A stretch of 64,000 nucleotides of DNA from assembly GCA_001281695.1 (NCBI GenBank), contig LJIE01000001.1:2060586-2124585 (forward strand). Reading direction: 5' to 3'. The DNA is from a bacterium 336/3. GTDB taxonomy: Bacteria > Bacteroidota > Bacteroidia > Cytophagales > Thermonemataceae. The notes under the pieces are model-generated. The model saw nothing but the letters and a program-made list of their open reading frames with translations. It made no database searches and was not told where the DNA came from. Positions 8,251 to 18,204 of this stretch are shown piece after piece. Numbering within the stretch: the stretch's first letter is position 1; each line of letters starts with the position of its first letter. A program made the position numbers and the translations under genes.

Positions 8251-10092
8251 CTATTCTACTGTTACAGCCTTGGCTAAATTGCGAGGTTGGTCAACGTCTT
8301 TACCCAATGATACAGCCACATGGTACGAAAGCAACTGCAAAGGCACAACCGTTAGAATAGGAGAGAATGCTTCATGAACTTGTGGAACATTGATTGTAAA
8401 TTCAGATAAACGGCTGATTTCAGTATCACCTTCTGTTACAACAGCAATAATTCTTCCTTTTCGAGCTTTTATTTCTTGGATATTACTAACTATTTTTTCG
8501 TAAGAACTATCTTTAGGAGCAATAAATACAACAGGCATTTGCTCATCAATGAGAGCAATAGGACCATGTTTCATTTCTGCGGCAGGATAGCCTTCTGCAT
8601 GGATATAAGAAATTTCTTTGAGTTTTAAAGCACCTTCTAAAGCTACAGGAAAATTATAGCCTCTACCCAAATACAAGAAGTTTTTAGCATCCTTAAATTC
8701 TTCTGCAATATAACGAACTTGCTCATCAGTAGTTTTCAAGATGTGCTCTACTTTCTCAGGAATGCTACTAAGTTCAGCAATCATTTCCTGAAATTTAGAC
8801 TCTGTGATAGTTCCTTTGGCTCTGCCAATAATGAGAGCCATCATCGCAAGTACTGTTACTTGTCCCGTAAAAGCCTTTGTACTGGCTACGCCAATTTCTG
8901 GACCAGCATGGATATAAGCTCCTGAGTGTGTGGCTCTTGGAATAGAAGAACCTACTACATTACATACTCCAAAAATGATAGCTCCTTTGCTTTTAGCAAG
9001 CTCAATAGCAGCCAAAGTGTCAGCAGTTTCACCAGACTGAGAAATGGCTATAACAATGTCATTTTCGTTGATAACAGGATTTCTATAACGGAATTCAGAA
9101 GCATATTCAACTTCTACGGGTATTCTTGCAAACTCCTCAAATAAATATTCAGCTACTAAACCTGCATGCCAAGATGTTCCACAACCCACAATCACAATTC
9201 TTTGAGCATTCATCAAGCGTTGTTGGTATTCTATCAAGCCTCCTAAAACTAAATGGTTTTTATCAGCATTGATACGCCCACGCATACTATCACGTAATGA
9301 TTTGGGTTGTTCAAAAATTTCTTTAAGCATAAAATGCTTGTAACCACCTTTTTCTATTTGAGTAAGCTCCATATCCAATGTTTGGATATAAGGTGTGATA
9401 GGTAAGTCTTCAACAGTACGAATTTGTAATTCTCCACCACGAATCACGACGATTTCATGGTCATTCAAATACACAACTTTTTTTGTATATTCAACAATAG
9501 GAGTAGCATCAGAGGCTAAAAAATATTCACCATCCCCAACACCTACTACCAAAGGGCTACCTTTACGAGCTGCAACCAATTGTGTACTATCTTCTTTAGA
9601 AATAACCACAATAGCATAAGCCCCTACAACCTGAGTCATAGCAAGTCTTACAGCTTCATCTAAAGAGCATTTTTCATGTTCTTTGATGTGTTCTATCAGA
9701 TAAATAAAAACCTCAGAATCAGTATCACTATGGAATGTATGTCCTTTGCTAATCAAATCTTGTTTGAGAGAAGCATAGTTTTCAATAATTCCATTATGAA
9801 TAATAGCCATGTTTTTATTGGCTGAGTAATGTGGGTGAGCATTGGTATCATTAGGTTCTCCATGAGTTGCCCAACGAGTATGTCCGATACCAATATGGCT
9901 ATTGAGGTGCCCTTCGTTTTTTAAAGAGGCTTCTAAATCAGCTACTTTTCCTTTCTTTTTATATACATTGAGTCCTCCATTTAGTAGAGCAACCCCTGCA
10001 CTGTCGTAACCTCTATACTCCAAACGCTTTAAACCATTGATGATAACTTGGTAGGCTTGGCGATGTCCTACATAAGCAACTATTCCACACAT
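8251..10092 (-). CDS. glmS: Glutamine--fructose-6-phosphate aminotransferase (isomerizing)
   Basis: This 613-residue enzyme makes glucosamine-6-phosphate for peptidoglycan and lipid A. The N-terminal nucleophile Cys2 follows Met (MCGIVAYVG). The class II glutaminase domain covers about 1-220, with GHTRWATHG and the HNGIIEN motif. Two SIS domains follow (GCGTSWHAG near 306, SQSGETADT, then EGALKLKEISYIHAEGY). The C-terminus NLAKAVTVE is the canonical end. It lies 31 nt after a DUF4270 lipoprotein gene on the same strand and is probably cotranscribed with it and the GlgA-like gene. Confidence 0.97.
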   Translation of the reverse strand: MCGIVAYVGHRQAYQVIINGLKRLEYRGYDSAGVALLNGGLNVYKKKGKVADLEASLKNEGHLNSHIGIGHTRWATHGEPNDTNAHPHYSANKNMAIIHNGIIENYASLKQDLISKGHTFHSDTDSEVFIYLIEHIKEHEKCSLDEAVRLAMTQVVGAYAIVVISKEDSTQLVAARKGSPLVVGVGDGEYFLASDATPIVEYTKKVVYLNDHEIVVIRGGELQIRTVEDLPITPYIQTLDMELTQIEKGGYKHFMLKEIFEQPKSLRDSMRGRINADKNHLVLGGLIEYQQRLMNAQRIVIVGCGTSWHAGLVAEYLFEEFARIPVEVEYASEFRYRNPVINENDIVIAISQSGETADTLAAIELAKSKGAIIFGVCNVVGSSIPRATHSGAYIHAGPEIGVASTKAFTGQVTVLAMMALIIGRAKGTITESKFQEMIAELSSIPEKVEHILKTTDEQVRYIAEEFKDAKNFLYLGRGYNFPVALEGALKLKEISYIHAEGYPAAEMKHGPIALIDEQMPVVFIAPKDSSYEKIVSNIQEIKARKGRIIAVVTEGDTEISRLSEFTINVPQVHEAFSPILTVVPLQLLSYHVAVSLGKDVDQPRNLAKAVTVE

Positions 10093-10123
10093 AAAAAATT
10101 AGAGAGTTAATGATGTTTAAAAC

Positions 10124-11542
10124 TTACTTTACAATGGTATAAAACACTCGTAATCGCATAGGTTGTTTAGGATGATTGTAACCACCTAATACAAGTCTTG
10201 AAATACCTGAGTTGCCCAAATCAGATGCTAAAACTAATCCATTATTTGGTAGTTTATTGCTTCCTTTATAACGGGGGTTGAGCTGATTCAAATAATATTG
10301 AATGTATGAAGTAATCTCAAAATTATAAGAATTACTCAGCCCACTAAGGCCAACATTTAAAGGACTTGCTAATCCAAAAGGACTTGCACCTTCTACTTGC
10401 ACTCGTTGAAGAAGAGTATCTTGAACAGCTACTCTAAAAAGAGGGTCGGTAAATCGGAAGTAATATTCCTTTATTCTACTATTTTCATCTAAAATTTGTA
10501 ATTCTAATCGCCTTGGAGTTCTGATAAAATCATTAAAAGTATTTTCAATAGGAGCAACAATTAAGTCAGCTCTATTGATAGCAACGGTTTGATTTTGAAC
10601 AAGTTTTCCTAAGTCAGGGAAAGTAATTTTAGTTCTAATACCCAAAGACTCTTGAATATATGTTAGATTTTGAGTTTGCCCAGCAGGAATGGTTTGGTAA
10701 CTCTGATTCAAAGAAATTAAAGGAGTACTTGCTCTATTGGCTGTTACACCATTAAATCTCAAAGAATTATATCTTTCGCCTACAATATCATTAGTAGATG
10801 CTGCATTTCGTACAGAAATACGATATGTTTGTTCAGAGCCATTATCATCTATATATTTGATTTCAATGGCAGCAGGAATGCTACCAGTTACTCTAAAACC
10901 CCAAATAGCTTCTCCACCTTGAGGTACTAAAGCGAAACCTTTGACAAAGTTATCTAATTCAGATTGTTCTAAAGAATCAGCAGCATTGTTGTTTACAAGA
11001 GTAATGATGTTATCTCTGAAACTATCAGGTAGAGGAATTTCTAACTTTCTAAAGGTTGTAGCTTCCGAGCCCTTAAATGTATAACTTGCTACGGGTGTTG
11101 GGTCGTAAGCAATGGCATCTTTGCTGTAATAAACTCGACTGGGGTCTATAAAATTATTGAGCTTGTGTAAGCTAAGTGTTTGATTTTGAGTAGTATCTCC
11201 ATACGAAAAACTTACAGGAAGTGAAAATACAGCCGATTTGAACTGTGGATTAGACCCAAAATTGAAAATTTTGTTGAAAGGTTGTACTGCAAAAAAAGCA
11301 GAAGCCTTGATTTGTCCTAAATGAGAGTCTGTGTATTGCCCTGCCAATAAAACTTCTCTGTTTGTTGTATTGATAGGGTCAATGAGAATTGTAGATGTTT
11401 CAATTGTAATGTCATCAGTGAAAACAACCCCAAGATTTTGGGGTTGAAGTTCACTACCTATAGAGGTAGATTTATTACAAGAAAATAAAATTGTGCTTAG
11501 GACTGATAATGAAAAAAAAGTTTTAACAACTGCTAAGTTCAT
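10124..11542 (-). CDS. DUF4270 family lipoprotein
   Basis: This lipoprotein of about 472 residues has a signal peptide (MNLAVVKTFFSLSVLSTILFSC) and lipobox cysteine. I choose the ATG at 11542 because it puts the signal peptide at the N-terminus. An upstream ATG at 11596 would add 18 residues and overlap the preceding gene further. The body matches the Bacteroidota DUF4270 pattern: STSIGSELQP near the start, then GQYTDSHLGQIKASAFF, and a C-terminus with LVLGGYNHPKQPMRLRVFY. The function is unknown; probably cell-surface. It overlaps the 3' end of the GlgA-like gene by 20 nt, so translation is likely coupled. Confidence 0.85.
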   Translation of the reverse strand: MNLAVVKTFFSLSVLSTILFSCNKSTSIGSELQPQNLGVVFTDDITIETSTILIDPINTTNREVLLAGQYTDSHLGQIKASAFFAVQPFNKIFNFGSNPQFKSAVFSLPVSFSYGDTTQNQTLSLHKLNNFIDPSRVYYSKDAIAYDPTPVASYTFKGSEATTFRKLEIPLPDSFRDNIITLVNNNAADSLEQSELDNFVKGFALVPQGGEAIWGFRVTGSIPAAIEIKYIDDNGSEQTYRISVRNAASTNDIVGERYNSLRFNGVTANRASTPLISLNQSYQTIPAGQTQNLTYIQESLGIRTKITFPDLGKLVQNQTVAINRADLIVAPIENTFNDFIRTPRRLELQILDENSRIKEYYFRFTDPLFRVAVQDTLLQRVQVEGASPFGLASPLNVGLSGLSNSYNFEITSYIQYYLNQLNPRYKGSNKLPNNGLVLASDLGNSGISRLVLGGYNHPKQPMRLRVFYTIVK

Positions 11543-12353
11543 GGTATAGATTGTAGTAAGAGTCTGAAAGAGCTTGGTTTTGTTCTTCTGAGGCAAAAGG
11601 AATATGGTTTATTTTACACTCACATTCCATTTCAGTTAGAAGTGATTGTAATTTTTCGCTGTACTCATCTTCGGCACTCACCACCATATCAGCATATTTG
11701 ATGCCAGTTTTTACAATATTGACAAAAGTTGCTTGTTGTAAATGAGCAATCATGTCATCATCAATATCAATCATGCGAGCTTTTTCTGCAAAATCGGCAC
11801 TGAATTGATGTGAAAATGCATTGTTGTAAACACTAAAAACAGATTTGGTACTTTGAAAGATAGGGTCTTTACGATAAGTTGTTTTCAAGTACATGGGAAT
11901 CAGACTTGTCATCCAGTCATTACAGTGGATAATATCAGGCGACCAACCTAATTTTTTAATAGTTTCAAGAACCCCTTTACAGAAGAAGATGGCTCTTTCG
12001 TCATTATCAGCATGGAAACGATTGTCTTTGTCCACAAATACTGATTTTCTTTGGAAGTAGTCTTCATTATCAATGAAATATACTTGTAATTTGGCACTTG
12101 GAATAGAAGCCACTTTGATTGTGAGTGGTTTTTCTTCATCACCAACCGAGATATTGATGCCCGAAAGCCTGACTACCTCGTGTAAACGATTCTTTCGTTC
12201 ATTGATAATTCCAAATCGAGGAACTAAAATCCTGATTTCCATGCCCCTTTCCTGCATGGCTTGTGGGATTTGTCTGACAAAGTCGGCTACTTTAGTGGTT
12301 TGTAAGAAGGGGTTTACTTCACTGGCTACGTACAATATACGGAGTTTTGACAT
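11523..12353 (-). CDS. Stand-alone glycogen/starch synthase N-terminal domain protein
   Basis: This 276-residue protein has only the GT5 catalytic N-domain of glycogen synthase. It opens ILYVASEVNPFLQTTKVADF (the ADP-glucose-binding K-x-G-G-L loop is replaced by KVADF), and has FFCKGVLE and PDIIHCNDWMTSLIP. The C-terminal GT-B Rossmann domain is absent, and the changed loop argues against normal transferase activity. Short GlgA-like genes beside panC recur in Bacteroidota, from memory. It is divergent from panC with 133 nt between them and heads a likely operon with the DUF4270 gene and glmS. The function is unknown, possibly regulatory. Confidence 0.8.
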   Translation of the reverse strand: MSKLRILYVASEVNPFLQTTKVADFVRQIPQAMQERGMEIRILVPRFGIINERKNRLHEVVRLSGINISVGDEEKPLTIKVASIPSAKLQVYFIDNEDYFQRKSVFVDKDNRFHADNDERAIFFCKGVLETIKKLGWSPDIIHCNDWMTSLIPMYLKTTYRKDPIFQSTKSVFSVYNNAFSHQFSADFAEKARMIDIDDDMIAHLQQATFVNIVKTGIKYADMVVSAEDEYSEKLQSLLTEMECECKINHIPFASEEQNQALSDSYYNLYHELSSC

Positions 12354-12486
12354 AATATAGGGATTACGTACAAAAAATTATTTCGGGTGCAATTTACACA
12401 AAAAAAATGAAAAAGCATTTTTTTTATTCAAAAATACTTCAATATTGCAAACATAAATCGTAATATGCCCATATTCTGCTCTTTTC

Positions 12487-13338
12487 ATGATGCAAATATT
12501 TCAAAATATTTCAAAACTAACAGAAATGCTTCTGGTTTTGCAACAACAATCACAAAAAATAGGTTTTGTCCCTACAATGGGAGCTTTGCATCAAGGGCAT
12601 CTTGCACTGATTAAACAAGCCAAAGCCGAAAATGACATAGTTGTTTGTAGTATTTATGTGAACCCAACACAATTCAATAATCCTGACGATTTGGCAAAAT
12701 ATCCTCGTATCCTAGATGCTGATGCAGAAATGTTGCGTTCTGTGGGTTGTGATATCTTATTTGCACCCATTGATGCAGAAATGTATCCAGAGCCTGCCAA
12801 AATTAAATTTGATTTTGGGTTTTTAGAAACCACGATGGAAGGAAAGTTTAGACCAGGACATTTTAATGGAGTGGCATTGGTAGTTTCAAAACTCTTTCAT
12901 ATAGTTATGCCACATAAGGCTTATTTTGGTCAAAAAGATTTACAACAGTACCTTGTTATCAAGCAACTGACCAGCGATTTGTCTTTTCCTATTGAGATTG
13001 TACGATGCCAAATTGTCCGTGAAGAAAATGGCTTGGCGATGTCATCACGGAACAAACGTTTGAGTACGGAACAAATACAAATAGCTTCCAATATCTATAA
13101 AGCTTTGCAAATGGCTGAAAAAATGCTTAACACACACTCTCTTGAGCAGATTCAAGAGCAAGTCCAAATATTTTTCGCTCAAATAGAAGGCATTGAATTA
13201 GAATATTTTGAAATAGCAGACGCTCAGACTTTAGAAAATATTCCAAACCTACAAAAACATTCAAAAGCAAAAGCGTTGTGTGTTGCTGCTTTTGTAGGAG
13301 AGGTTCGTTTGATAGACAATCTTTGGGTAGACGCTTAA
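12487..13338 (+). CDS. panC: Pantothenate synthetase
   Basis: This 283-residue enzyme joins pantoate and beta-alanine with ATP, the last step of vitamin B5 synthesis. The first signature PTMGALHQGH is at residues 29-38 (both catalytic His present). The VNPTQFN block, the GKFRPGHFNGVA loop and GQKDLQQY follow, and the KMSKS-like equivalent is AMSSRNKRL. It starts at the first of two adjacent ATGs. The stop overlaps the stop of the convergent lpxK by two bases. Cytoplasmic; the call is firm. Confidence 0.97.
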   Translation: MMQIFQNISKLTEMLLVLQQQSQKIGFVPTMGALHQGHLALIKQAKAENDIVVCSIYVNPTQFNNPDDLAKYPRILDADAEMLRSVGCDILFAPIDAEMYPEPAKIKFDFGFLETTMEGKFRPGHFNGVALVVSKLFHIVMPHKAYFGQKDLQQYLVIKQLTSDLSFPIEIVRCQIVREENGLAMSSRNKRLSTEQIQIASNIYKALQMAEKMLNTHSLEQIQEQVQIFFAQIEGIELEYFEIADAQTLENIPNLQKHSKAKALCVAAFVGEVRLIDNLWVDA

Positions 13339-14378
13339 TTTTCCTGAATTTCTTTCATTCTCTTAAGCAGTTTTTCTTGAATATAATCTTGAAAAACTGT
13401 TTCTTTTTCTAAAAAACGAACATCAATTCCCATACTAAAAAATCTATCTTTAAATATTTCAGGAATAATTATTTCTTTGAGTTTCACGGCATCTTTTTCT
13501 GTACAAACTAGATCACAATCAGGATTTTGCTCAAGGAAATTAATAAAATGCTGTGTATCTTTTTCAGAGAAGAAATGATGGTCGGGGAACATAAAATGAT
13601 GGCGTACATCAAACAAATATCTCATATCTTTTTCAAAATGAGCAGGTTGAGCTATGGCCGAAACCAATGCCACGTTTTTAGAACAGACTTTTTCTTTCAG
13701 AAATAAACTTTTTGGACTTGAGTAATCAAAATAGGTGAAGAAAATAGGGGCATGAGCATTATATTTTTGAATATTTTGAATAATATTTTGTTGCTCATTT
13801 TCTGATAAACTTTTGGGGCATTTGGTTACCAGAATGATATTGGCTCTTTTTGCCGAATGTCTACGTTCACGCAATCTGCCCACAGGAAAAGGATAATCGT
13901 TGTAAAACAGTCTTTTATAGTCTGTGAGCATGATATTAATATCTGGTTGAACAGGGCGATGCTGAAAAGCATCATCCAATAAAATTAGATTTACTTCAGG
14001 ATGGTCATGTAAAATATATGGTACAGCCAAAGCTCGTTCTTCTCCTACACTAATAATTATGTTTTTTCCAAATTTTTCATAAAATTGCATGGGCTCATCA
14101 CCAATTTCTATACTGGAAATTTCAGGATGAGCCAACAAAAAACCTTTGGTTTTTCTACCATAGCCTCTGCTGAGAGTAGCGATGGAAAAATGATTTTGTA
14201 AAAAACGTATCAGATATTCAATGTGAGGTGTTTTGCCCGTTCCACCAACAGTGAGGTTACCTACACTAATCATGGGAACCTCAAAACGAAAGGAACGAAC
14301 TTTTTGATGGTCATAGAGCCAGTTGCGTATATCCATGATGCCACCATACAACCACGAAAAAGGTAGAAAAAACTTCAT
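13335..14378 (-). CDS. lpxK: Tetraacyldisaccharide 4'-kinase
   Basis: This 347-residue enzyme phosphorylates the 4' position of the lipid A precursor at the inner membrane. An N-terminal membrane-associating segment (FLPFSWLYGGIM) precedes the P-loop GNLTVGGTGKT (residues 40-50). The LLDDAFQHRPV, FPVGRLRE and CTEKDAVKL motifs are intact. The last codons overlap panC: the two stop codons share bases 13336-13337. It is divergent from the DUF4132 gene. Presence of LpxK confirms a lipopolysaccharide-bearing outer membrane. Confidence 0.96.
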   Translation of the reverse strand: MKFFLPFSWLYGGIMDIRNWLYDHQKVRSFRFEVPMISVGNLTVGGTGKTPHIEYLIRFLQNHFSIATLSRGYGRKTKGFLLAHPEISSIEIGDEPMQFYEKFGKNIIISVGEERALAVPYILHDHPEVNLILLDDAFQHRPVQPDINIMLTDYKRLFYNDYPFPVGRLRERRHSAKRANIILVTKCPKSLSENEQQNIIQNIQKYNAHAPIFFTYFDYSSPKSLFLKEKVCSKNVALVSAIAQPAHFEKDMRYLFDVRHHFMFPDHHFFSEKDTQHFINFLEQNPDCDLVCTEKDAVKLKEIIIPEIFKDRFFSMGIDVRFLEKETVFQDYIQEKLLKRMKEIQEN

Positions 14379-14531
14379 AAAAGAATGAAAATGAAAAAGT
14401 TTAATAGAATATTTGAATAGTACGTAACATTTTTACGAAGTAAGATTCTTGTTTTCGAAAAAAATTATAAATTACCACACAAAAATAAGAACTTGTAATT
14501 AAAATCATTATACAATCAAAAAACAACTTTT

Positions 14532-17500
14532 ATGGCATACACAGATGCTGAACTCGCAGACTTTATCGCCTCAGTAGAACAAAGAGGTAGCTATTACATC
14601 ACAAACGAACCCAAATTCGTTAATTTTTTTGATGATGTAAAAAAATATTTGACTGGCAATCTTAAAAATATTCCGACAACCCCTGCAAACAGTTATTATG
14701 GATGGTATTTTAGCCATTTGGTAGAAATGCTTGATATTCCTTCTGAATGGGGAGCAAAAAATGAACTGGTTTTTAATTTACTTACACAATCTGGCATTTG
14801 GCAAGATTTATCATATACATTTTGGTATTGGATAGAAAGGGTAGGTAATGAGCATCCTAAGGAAGGTGTCTTAGGTTTTTTATGGACAAAATTGATTTCC
14901 AGTGGATTAAAAGAAGCTGATTTGTTCAAAGATTTTGCTTATCGTAGCTACTATCAATTACTCAACGATAAAAACAAACCTACTCCTCAAGGAGAGTTTA
15001 TTCTCCAAAAAATCGCAGAAAACGAAAAAATGGTTATCAAGGCATTTTGCGATTATCAGTATTCTGTGGAGTATTTGGTGAGGCTTTTGATTCATAATCG
15101 CCCTGAAGTAGCGGAAAATAATGCTAAAGAGTTTTTTAAAGTATCTTATCTTAATCAAGGAGGTGTAATAGATACTTTTTTAACAAAAGATGCCAAAAAA
15201 TATGAAAAAGAGGCTTACGTTATCATTAGTAAAAAAACCGACCCTAAAGAAAAAATTGATGGTTTTGAGCTTTTAGACAAGCATTTTCCTAAAAAATATG
15301 ATGAGGAAAGATTAAAAATTTTGTATGAATATTTGGATTGGTACACCAATGAAGTAAACAATTCAAAAAGTAGTTACTTCTACGAAAGTTATCAGAATAT
15401 ATACAACAAAAAAGGCGAATATGTGGATTATATGCCCATGAGTGCCTTTATTATTGATAAACTGTTAGAAACTGACTTCAAAAACTTCAAGCCTTATTTG
15501 GATAAATTTGTAGTAGAAACTTCTCGTTTCAATGAACAAATTGTAAAAGTAGTAGAGAAAAACTTAAAACAAGATTCTATTCCGTTGTTGTTTACAATGC
15601 TCAAAGCTGATGGTAAGAAAAATAATCGTAATTTCTTTAAAACAGCTTTTGAAGCCATTCAGAAACATGATTTCACAGCCTTCGAAGATACACTCTGGGA
15701 ACTTGCCAAAGGTAAAAATAAAGGTGTAAGGGAACTAGTGGCTGTTACCCTTTCCAAACAAAAAGATAAAGCCATTCCAAATGCCGAAAAAATGCTTTTG
15801 GAAGGCAAAAATGCTGATACAAGGCAGTCAGGAGCTTTGATACTTTCTTTGATTGGGAATGAAAAAACCAAGAAAATCTTGATGAAAGCCCTGAATGCAG
15901 AAAAAAGTGATGATGCAAGAGATTTGATGCTTACAAACCTTGCAGATAAGCTTTATAAGAAAGCAGGAGAGAAGGAAGTAGCTGAAATGGTAGCTTTTGC
16001 CAAAGAAAGAGGAAAATTGGATAAGCAAGCTGAGAAATGGATAGATGAAACAAAATTACCAGCTTTACATTTCCAATCAGGTAAAAAATTAGACTTGGAT
16101 ACTGTCCGTTTCTTGCTTTATAGAATGGGTAGAGCCAAAGAAATGAAGTCTGATATTGAGGCAAAAGTAGTTTTAAATCTTGTGGATAGAAGTAAAAGTG
16201 GAACATTTGCCAAAGAAATTTTCAATCTATACTTGGGAAATGGAGCAGATTCTAAACAAAAATATTGTTTGGCATTGGCTGGTTTGCTGGGAGATGATGA
16301 TGTGGTACAAACATTACGTTCTACAGTTCAACGTTGGGCTGAAAACACCCTGAAGTGGTTTCAGGATAATCAAGGTAATTGGCAACAATCTGGTGAAGGA
16401 GCAAGGCTTAAAATGGCAGAATATGCTGTAGGGGCACTCGCTCTGATAGGCTCAAACAAAGCTTTGAGAGCTGTGGAGTTTTTCTCAAGAAAATATCGTT
16501 CTAAGAACAAAAATATTGGTGAGGCTGCCAAAAATGCTTTGAAAACAGCAGCAGAAGAATTAGGAATAAGCCCTTATGAACTGGCTGATAGCATTATCCC
16601 TGATTTTGGTTTTGATGGGTTGTTTAAATCATTTGACATTAAAGGAGCAGAATACAGAGCCTTTATTGATAACGATTTCAAATTGGCTTATTTTGATGAG
16701 AACAATAAAAAACTCAAATCACCTCCCAAAGGTACACCTGAAGAACTCAAAACGGAGTTTAAAGAAATTGCCAAAGAAGTAAGAGATATAGTTCGTTCAC
16801 AGTCAGATCGTTTAGAGCAATATATGGTAATTGGAAGACGTTGGACAAAAGAAAATTGGGAACGTTTCTTCTTGGGTAATCCAATTATGTTTGTGTATGC
16901 CATTAAGTTAATTTGGGGAGAGTTTGATAAAAATGGAAAACTGATTAATGCTTTCTATTGCTCGGAGGATACGACTCTTCTCAATTTGGAAGATGAGGAA
17001 ATCAGTATTGATGAGGAAAATATGGTAGGAATGTTGCATCCATTGCATATTTCAGAACAAGAACGTCGTCAGTGGAAAGATAAATTCTACGAATTGGGTA
17101 TAGAAGCAATATTTGATCAAATGAGTAGAGCTGTTCACTTGATTACAGATGCAGATAAAAATTTACTCATCAATAGTAATTTCAGTGGTAGAAAAGTAGA
17201 TGCTCGTGCTGCTGTGGGATATTTTGAGAAATTAGGCTGGCAACGTGGTTCAGTGGTAGATGGAGGAATGGTTTCTGCTTATCGCAAATCGTTTGAAGAG
17301 GCTGGAGTAGATGCCATAATAGAAGTGGATGGAATTTTTATGGGCTATTACGATTATGATGATGCTCATATTGGCAGACTGTTTTTCGTGAAAACGGGTT
17401 CAGTGCAGTTTGGAAGCTACACTTATGATGAACCTAGTGATGACAAAGACAAACGTCTGATTCCTTTCAAAGATGTTTCGGATATTATTTATTCTGAAAT

Positions 17501-17561
17501 TATTGGAGACCTTGAGAAAATTGCTCCCAAACCTGAAGAAGAACAGAAAGAACAAGCATAA
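14532..17561 (+). CDS. Large HEAT-repeat protein with DUF4132 domain
   Basis: This 1009-residue cytoplasmic protein has no signal or membrane segment. Residues about 1-680 are helical with HEAT-like repeats (for example RELVAVTLSKQKD, ADTRQSGALILSLIG, and KMAEYAVGALALIG). Residues about 690-880 match DUF4132 (FDIKGAEYRAFIDNDFKLAYF, SDRLEQYMVIGRRW, HPLHISEQERRQW). DUF4132 occurs in MolR/YehI-type proteins and with WGR domains; the function is unknown. It is monocistronic and ends in a strong terminator. The domain call is good, the function open. Confidence 0.82.
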   Translation: MAYTDAELADFIASVEQRGSYYITNEPKFVNFFDDVKKYLTGNLKNIPTTPANSYYGWYFSHLVEMLDIPSEWGAKNELVFNLLTQSGIWQDLSYTFWYWIERVGNEHPKEGVLGFLWTKLISSGLKEADLFKDFAYRSYYQLLNDKNKPTPQGEFILQKIAENEKMVIKAFCDYQYSVEYLVRLLIHNRPEVAENNAKEFFKVSYLNQGGVIDTFLTKDAKKYEKEAYVIISKKTDPKEKIDGFELLDKHFPKKYDEERLKILYEYLDWYTNEVNNSKSSYFYESYQNIYNKKGEYVDYMPMSAFIIDKLLETDFKNFKPYLDKFVVETSRFNEQIVKVVEKNLKQDSIPLLFTMLKADGKKNNRNFFKTAFEAIQKHDFTAFEDTLWELAKGKNKGVRELVAVTLSKQKDKAIPNAEKMLLEGKNADTRQSGALILSLIGNEKTKKILMKALNAEKSDDARDLMLTNLADKLYKKAGEKEVAEMVAFAKERGKLDKQAEKWIDETKLPALHFQSGKKLDLDTVRFLLYRMGRAKEMKSDIEAKVVLNLVDRSKSGTFAKEIFNLYLGNGADSKQKYCLALAGLLGDDDVVQTLRSTVQRWAENTLKWFQDNQGNWQQSGEGARLKMAEYAVGALALIGSNKALRAVEFFSRKYRSKNKNIGEAAKNALKTAAEELGISPYELADSIIPDFGFDGLFKSFDIKGAEYRAFIDNDFKLAYFDENNKKLKSPPKGTPEELKTEFKEIAKEVRDIVRSQSDRLEQYMVIGRRWTKENWERFFLGNPIMFVYAIKLIWGEFDKNGKLINAFYCSEDTTLLNLEDEEISIDEENMVGMLHPLHISEQERRQWKDKFYELGIEAIFDQMSRAVHLITDADKNLLINSNFSGRKVDARAAVGYFEKLGWQRGSVVDGGMVSAYRKSFEEAGVDAIIEVDGIFMGYYDYDDAHIGRLFFVKTGSVQFGSYTYDEPSDDKDKRLIPFKDVSDIIYSEIIGDLEKIAPKPEEEQKEQA

Positions 17562-17586
17562 AAAAAGAGGCGTACGCCTCTTTTTT
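17561..17586. terminator. Terminator of the DUF4132 gene
   Basis: A 26-bp perfect palindrome (17561-17586) begins at the stop codon's last base, with flanking A and T runs. It can work in both directions and also serves the convergent gene ending at 17610. Confidence 0.9.
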
Positions 17587-17609
17587 GTTTTATGAAAGAT
17601 GAGTTTTTA

Positions 17610-18077
17610 TTAAGGACACATTAACATAGGATTTTTTTTGATTTTATTTTGCTGTATTTTCCAATAGCCCTCATTATCTGAAAAAAACTTTATCGTTATA
17701 TATGTCCCATCATAAAAATTTGTTTGAAATCTTATGTATCTTTTTCTTCTGGTAAGAATTACAGCCATATTTACATTTTTCACCTTTTCTTTACCTTTGA
17801 AAATAAAAATGTCATTTTCAAAACAATCAACTCTTACACAAATTTTGGTAAATAATGTATCATTTATATAAACCTTCACAGAATCATCATCAATATTATG
17901 TAAATTTATCATTTTCCATTTCTTATAAGTTTTTGCAGTTCTTTCTTTTTTAGCAACCACAATATCAATCATATCTCTCTGAAAACCATTTGAATTAAAT
18001 AAATTTTGACTGTAAATCCCTAATGGCATAGACAAAAAGACTAATAGAATTAAAACAATATTTATTTTTAAACTCAT
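17610..18077 (-). CDS. Small exported protein of unknown function
   Basis: This 155-residue protein has a signal peptide (residues 1-24, VLILLVFLSMPLGIYSQ). The mature part is basic, with a possible beta-sandwich pattern (KVYINDTLFTKICVRVDCF, NVNMAVILTRRKRYIRFQTNFYDGTYITIKFFS). I recognise no family. The gene is convergent with the DUF4132 gene and divergent from the TetR gene. It has no obvious partner. Real gene likely from its signal peptide and codon pattern; function unknown. Confidence 0.6.
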   Translation of the reverse strand: MSLKINIVLILLVFLSMPLGIYSQNLFNSNGFQRDMIDIVVAKKERTAKTYKKWKMINLHNIDDDSVKVYINDTLFTKICVRVDCFENDIFIFKGKEKVKNVNMAVILTRRKRYIRFQTNFYDGTYITIKFFSDNEGYWKIQQNKIKKNPMLMCP

Positions 18078-18171
18078 AATTATAGTTTTGAATCAGTATT
18101 AAGAAAAAAAGTGAAAATAAGCATATTCAAAATACATTGTTTTAAATCAAAAATATTTTTTTTAAATAATT

Positions 18172-18200
18172 ATACCATTCGGTATTTTTCATTATCTTTG
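18172..18200 (+). promoter_or_regulatory. TetR-gene promoter with palindromic operator
   Basis: The near-palindrome ATACC-ATTC-GGTAT (18172-18185) sits directly upstream of TATCTTTG (18193-18200), a perfect -7 box (TAnnTTTG). The start codon at 18205 is only 5 nt past the -7 box, so the transcript is probably leaderless. The operator would lie in the spacer between -33 and -7, an ideal place for autorepression. The same half-sites recur at 18827-18844. Confidence 0.75.
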
Positions 18201-18204
18201 TAAC

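Noticed and set aside
12073-12360. 95-codon plus-strand frame over the GlgA-like gene
   Set aside because: Antisense to a conserved domain; no independent signal.
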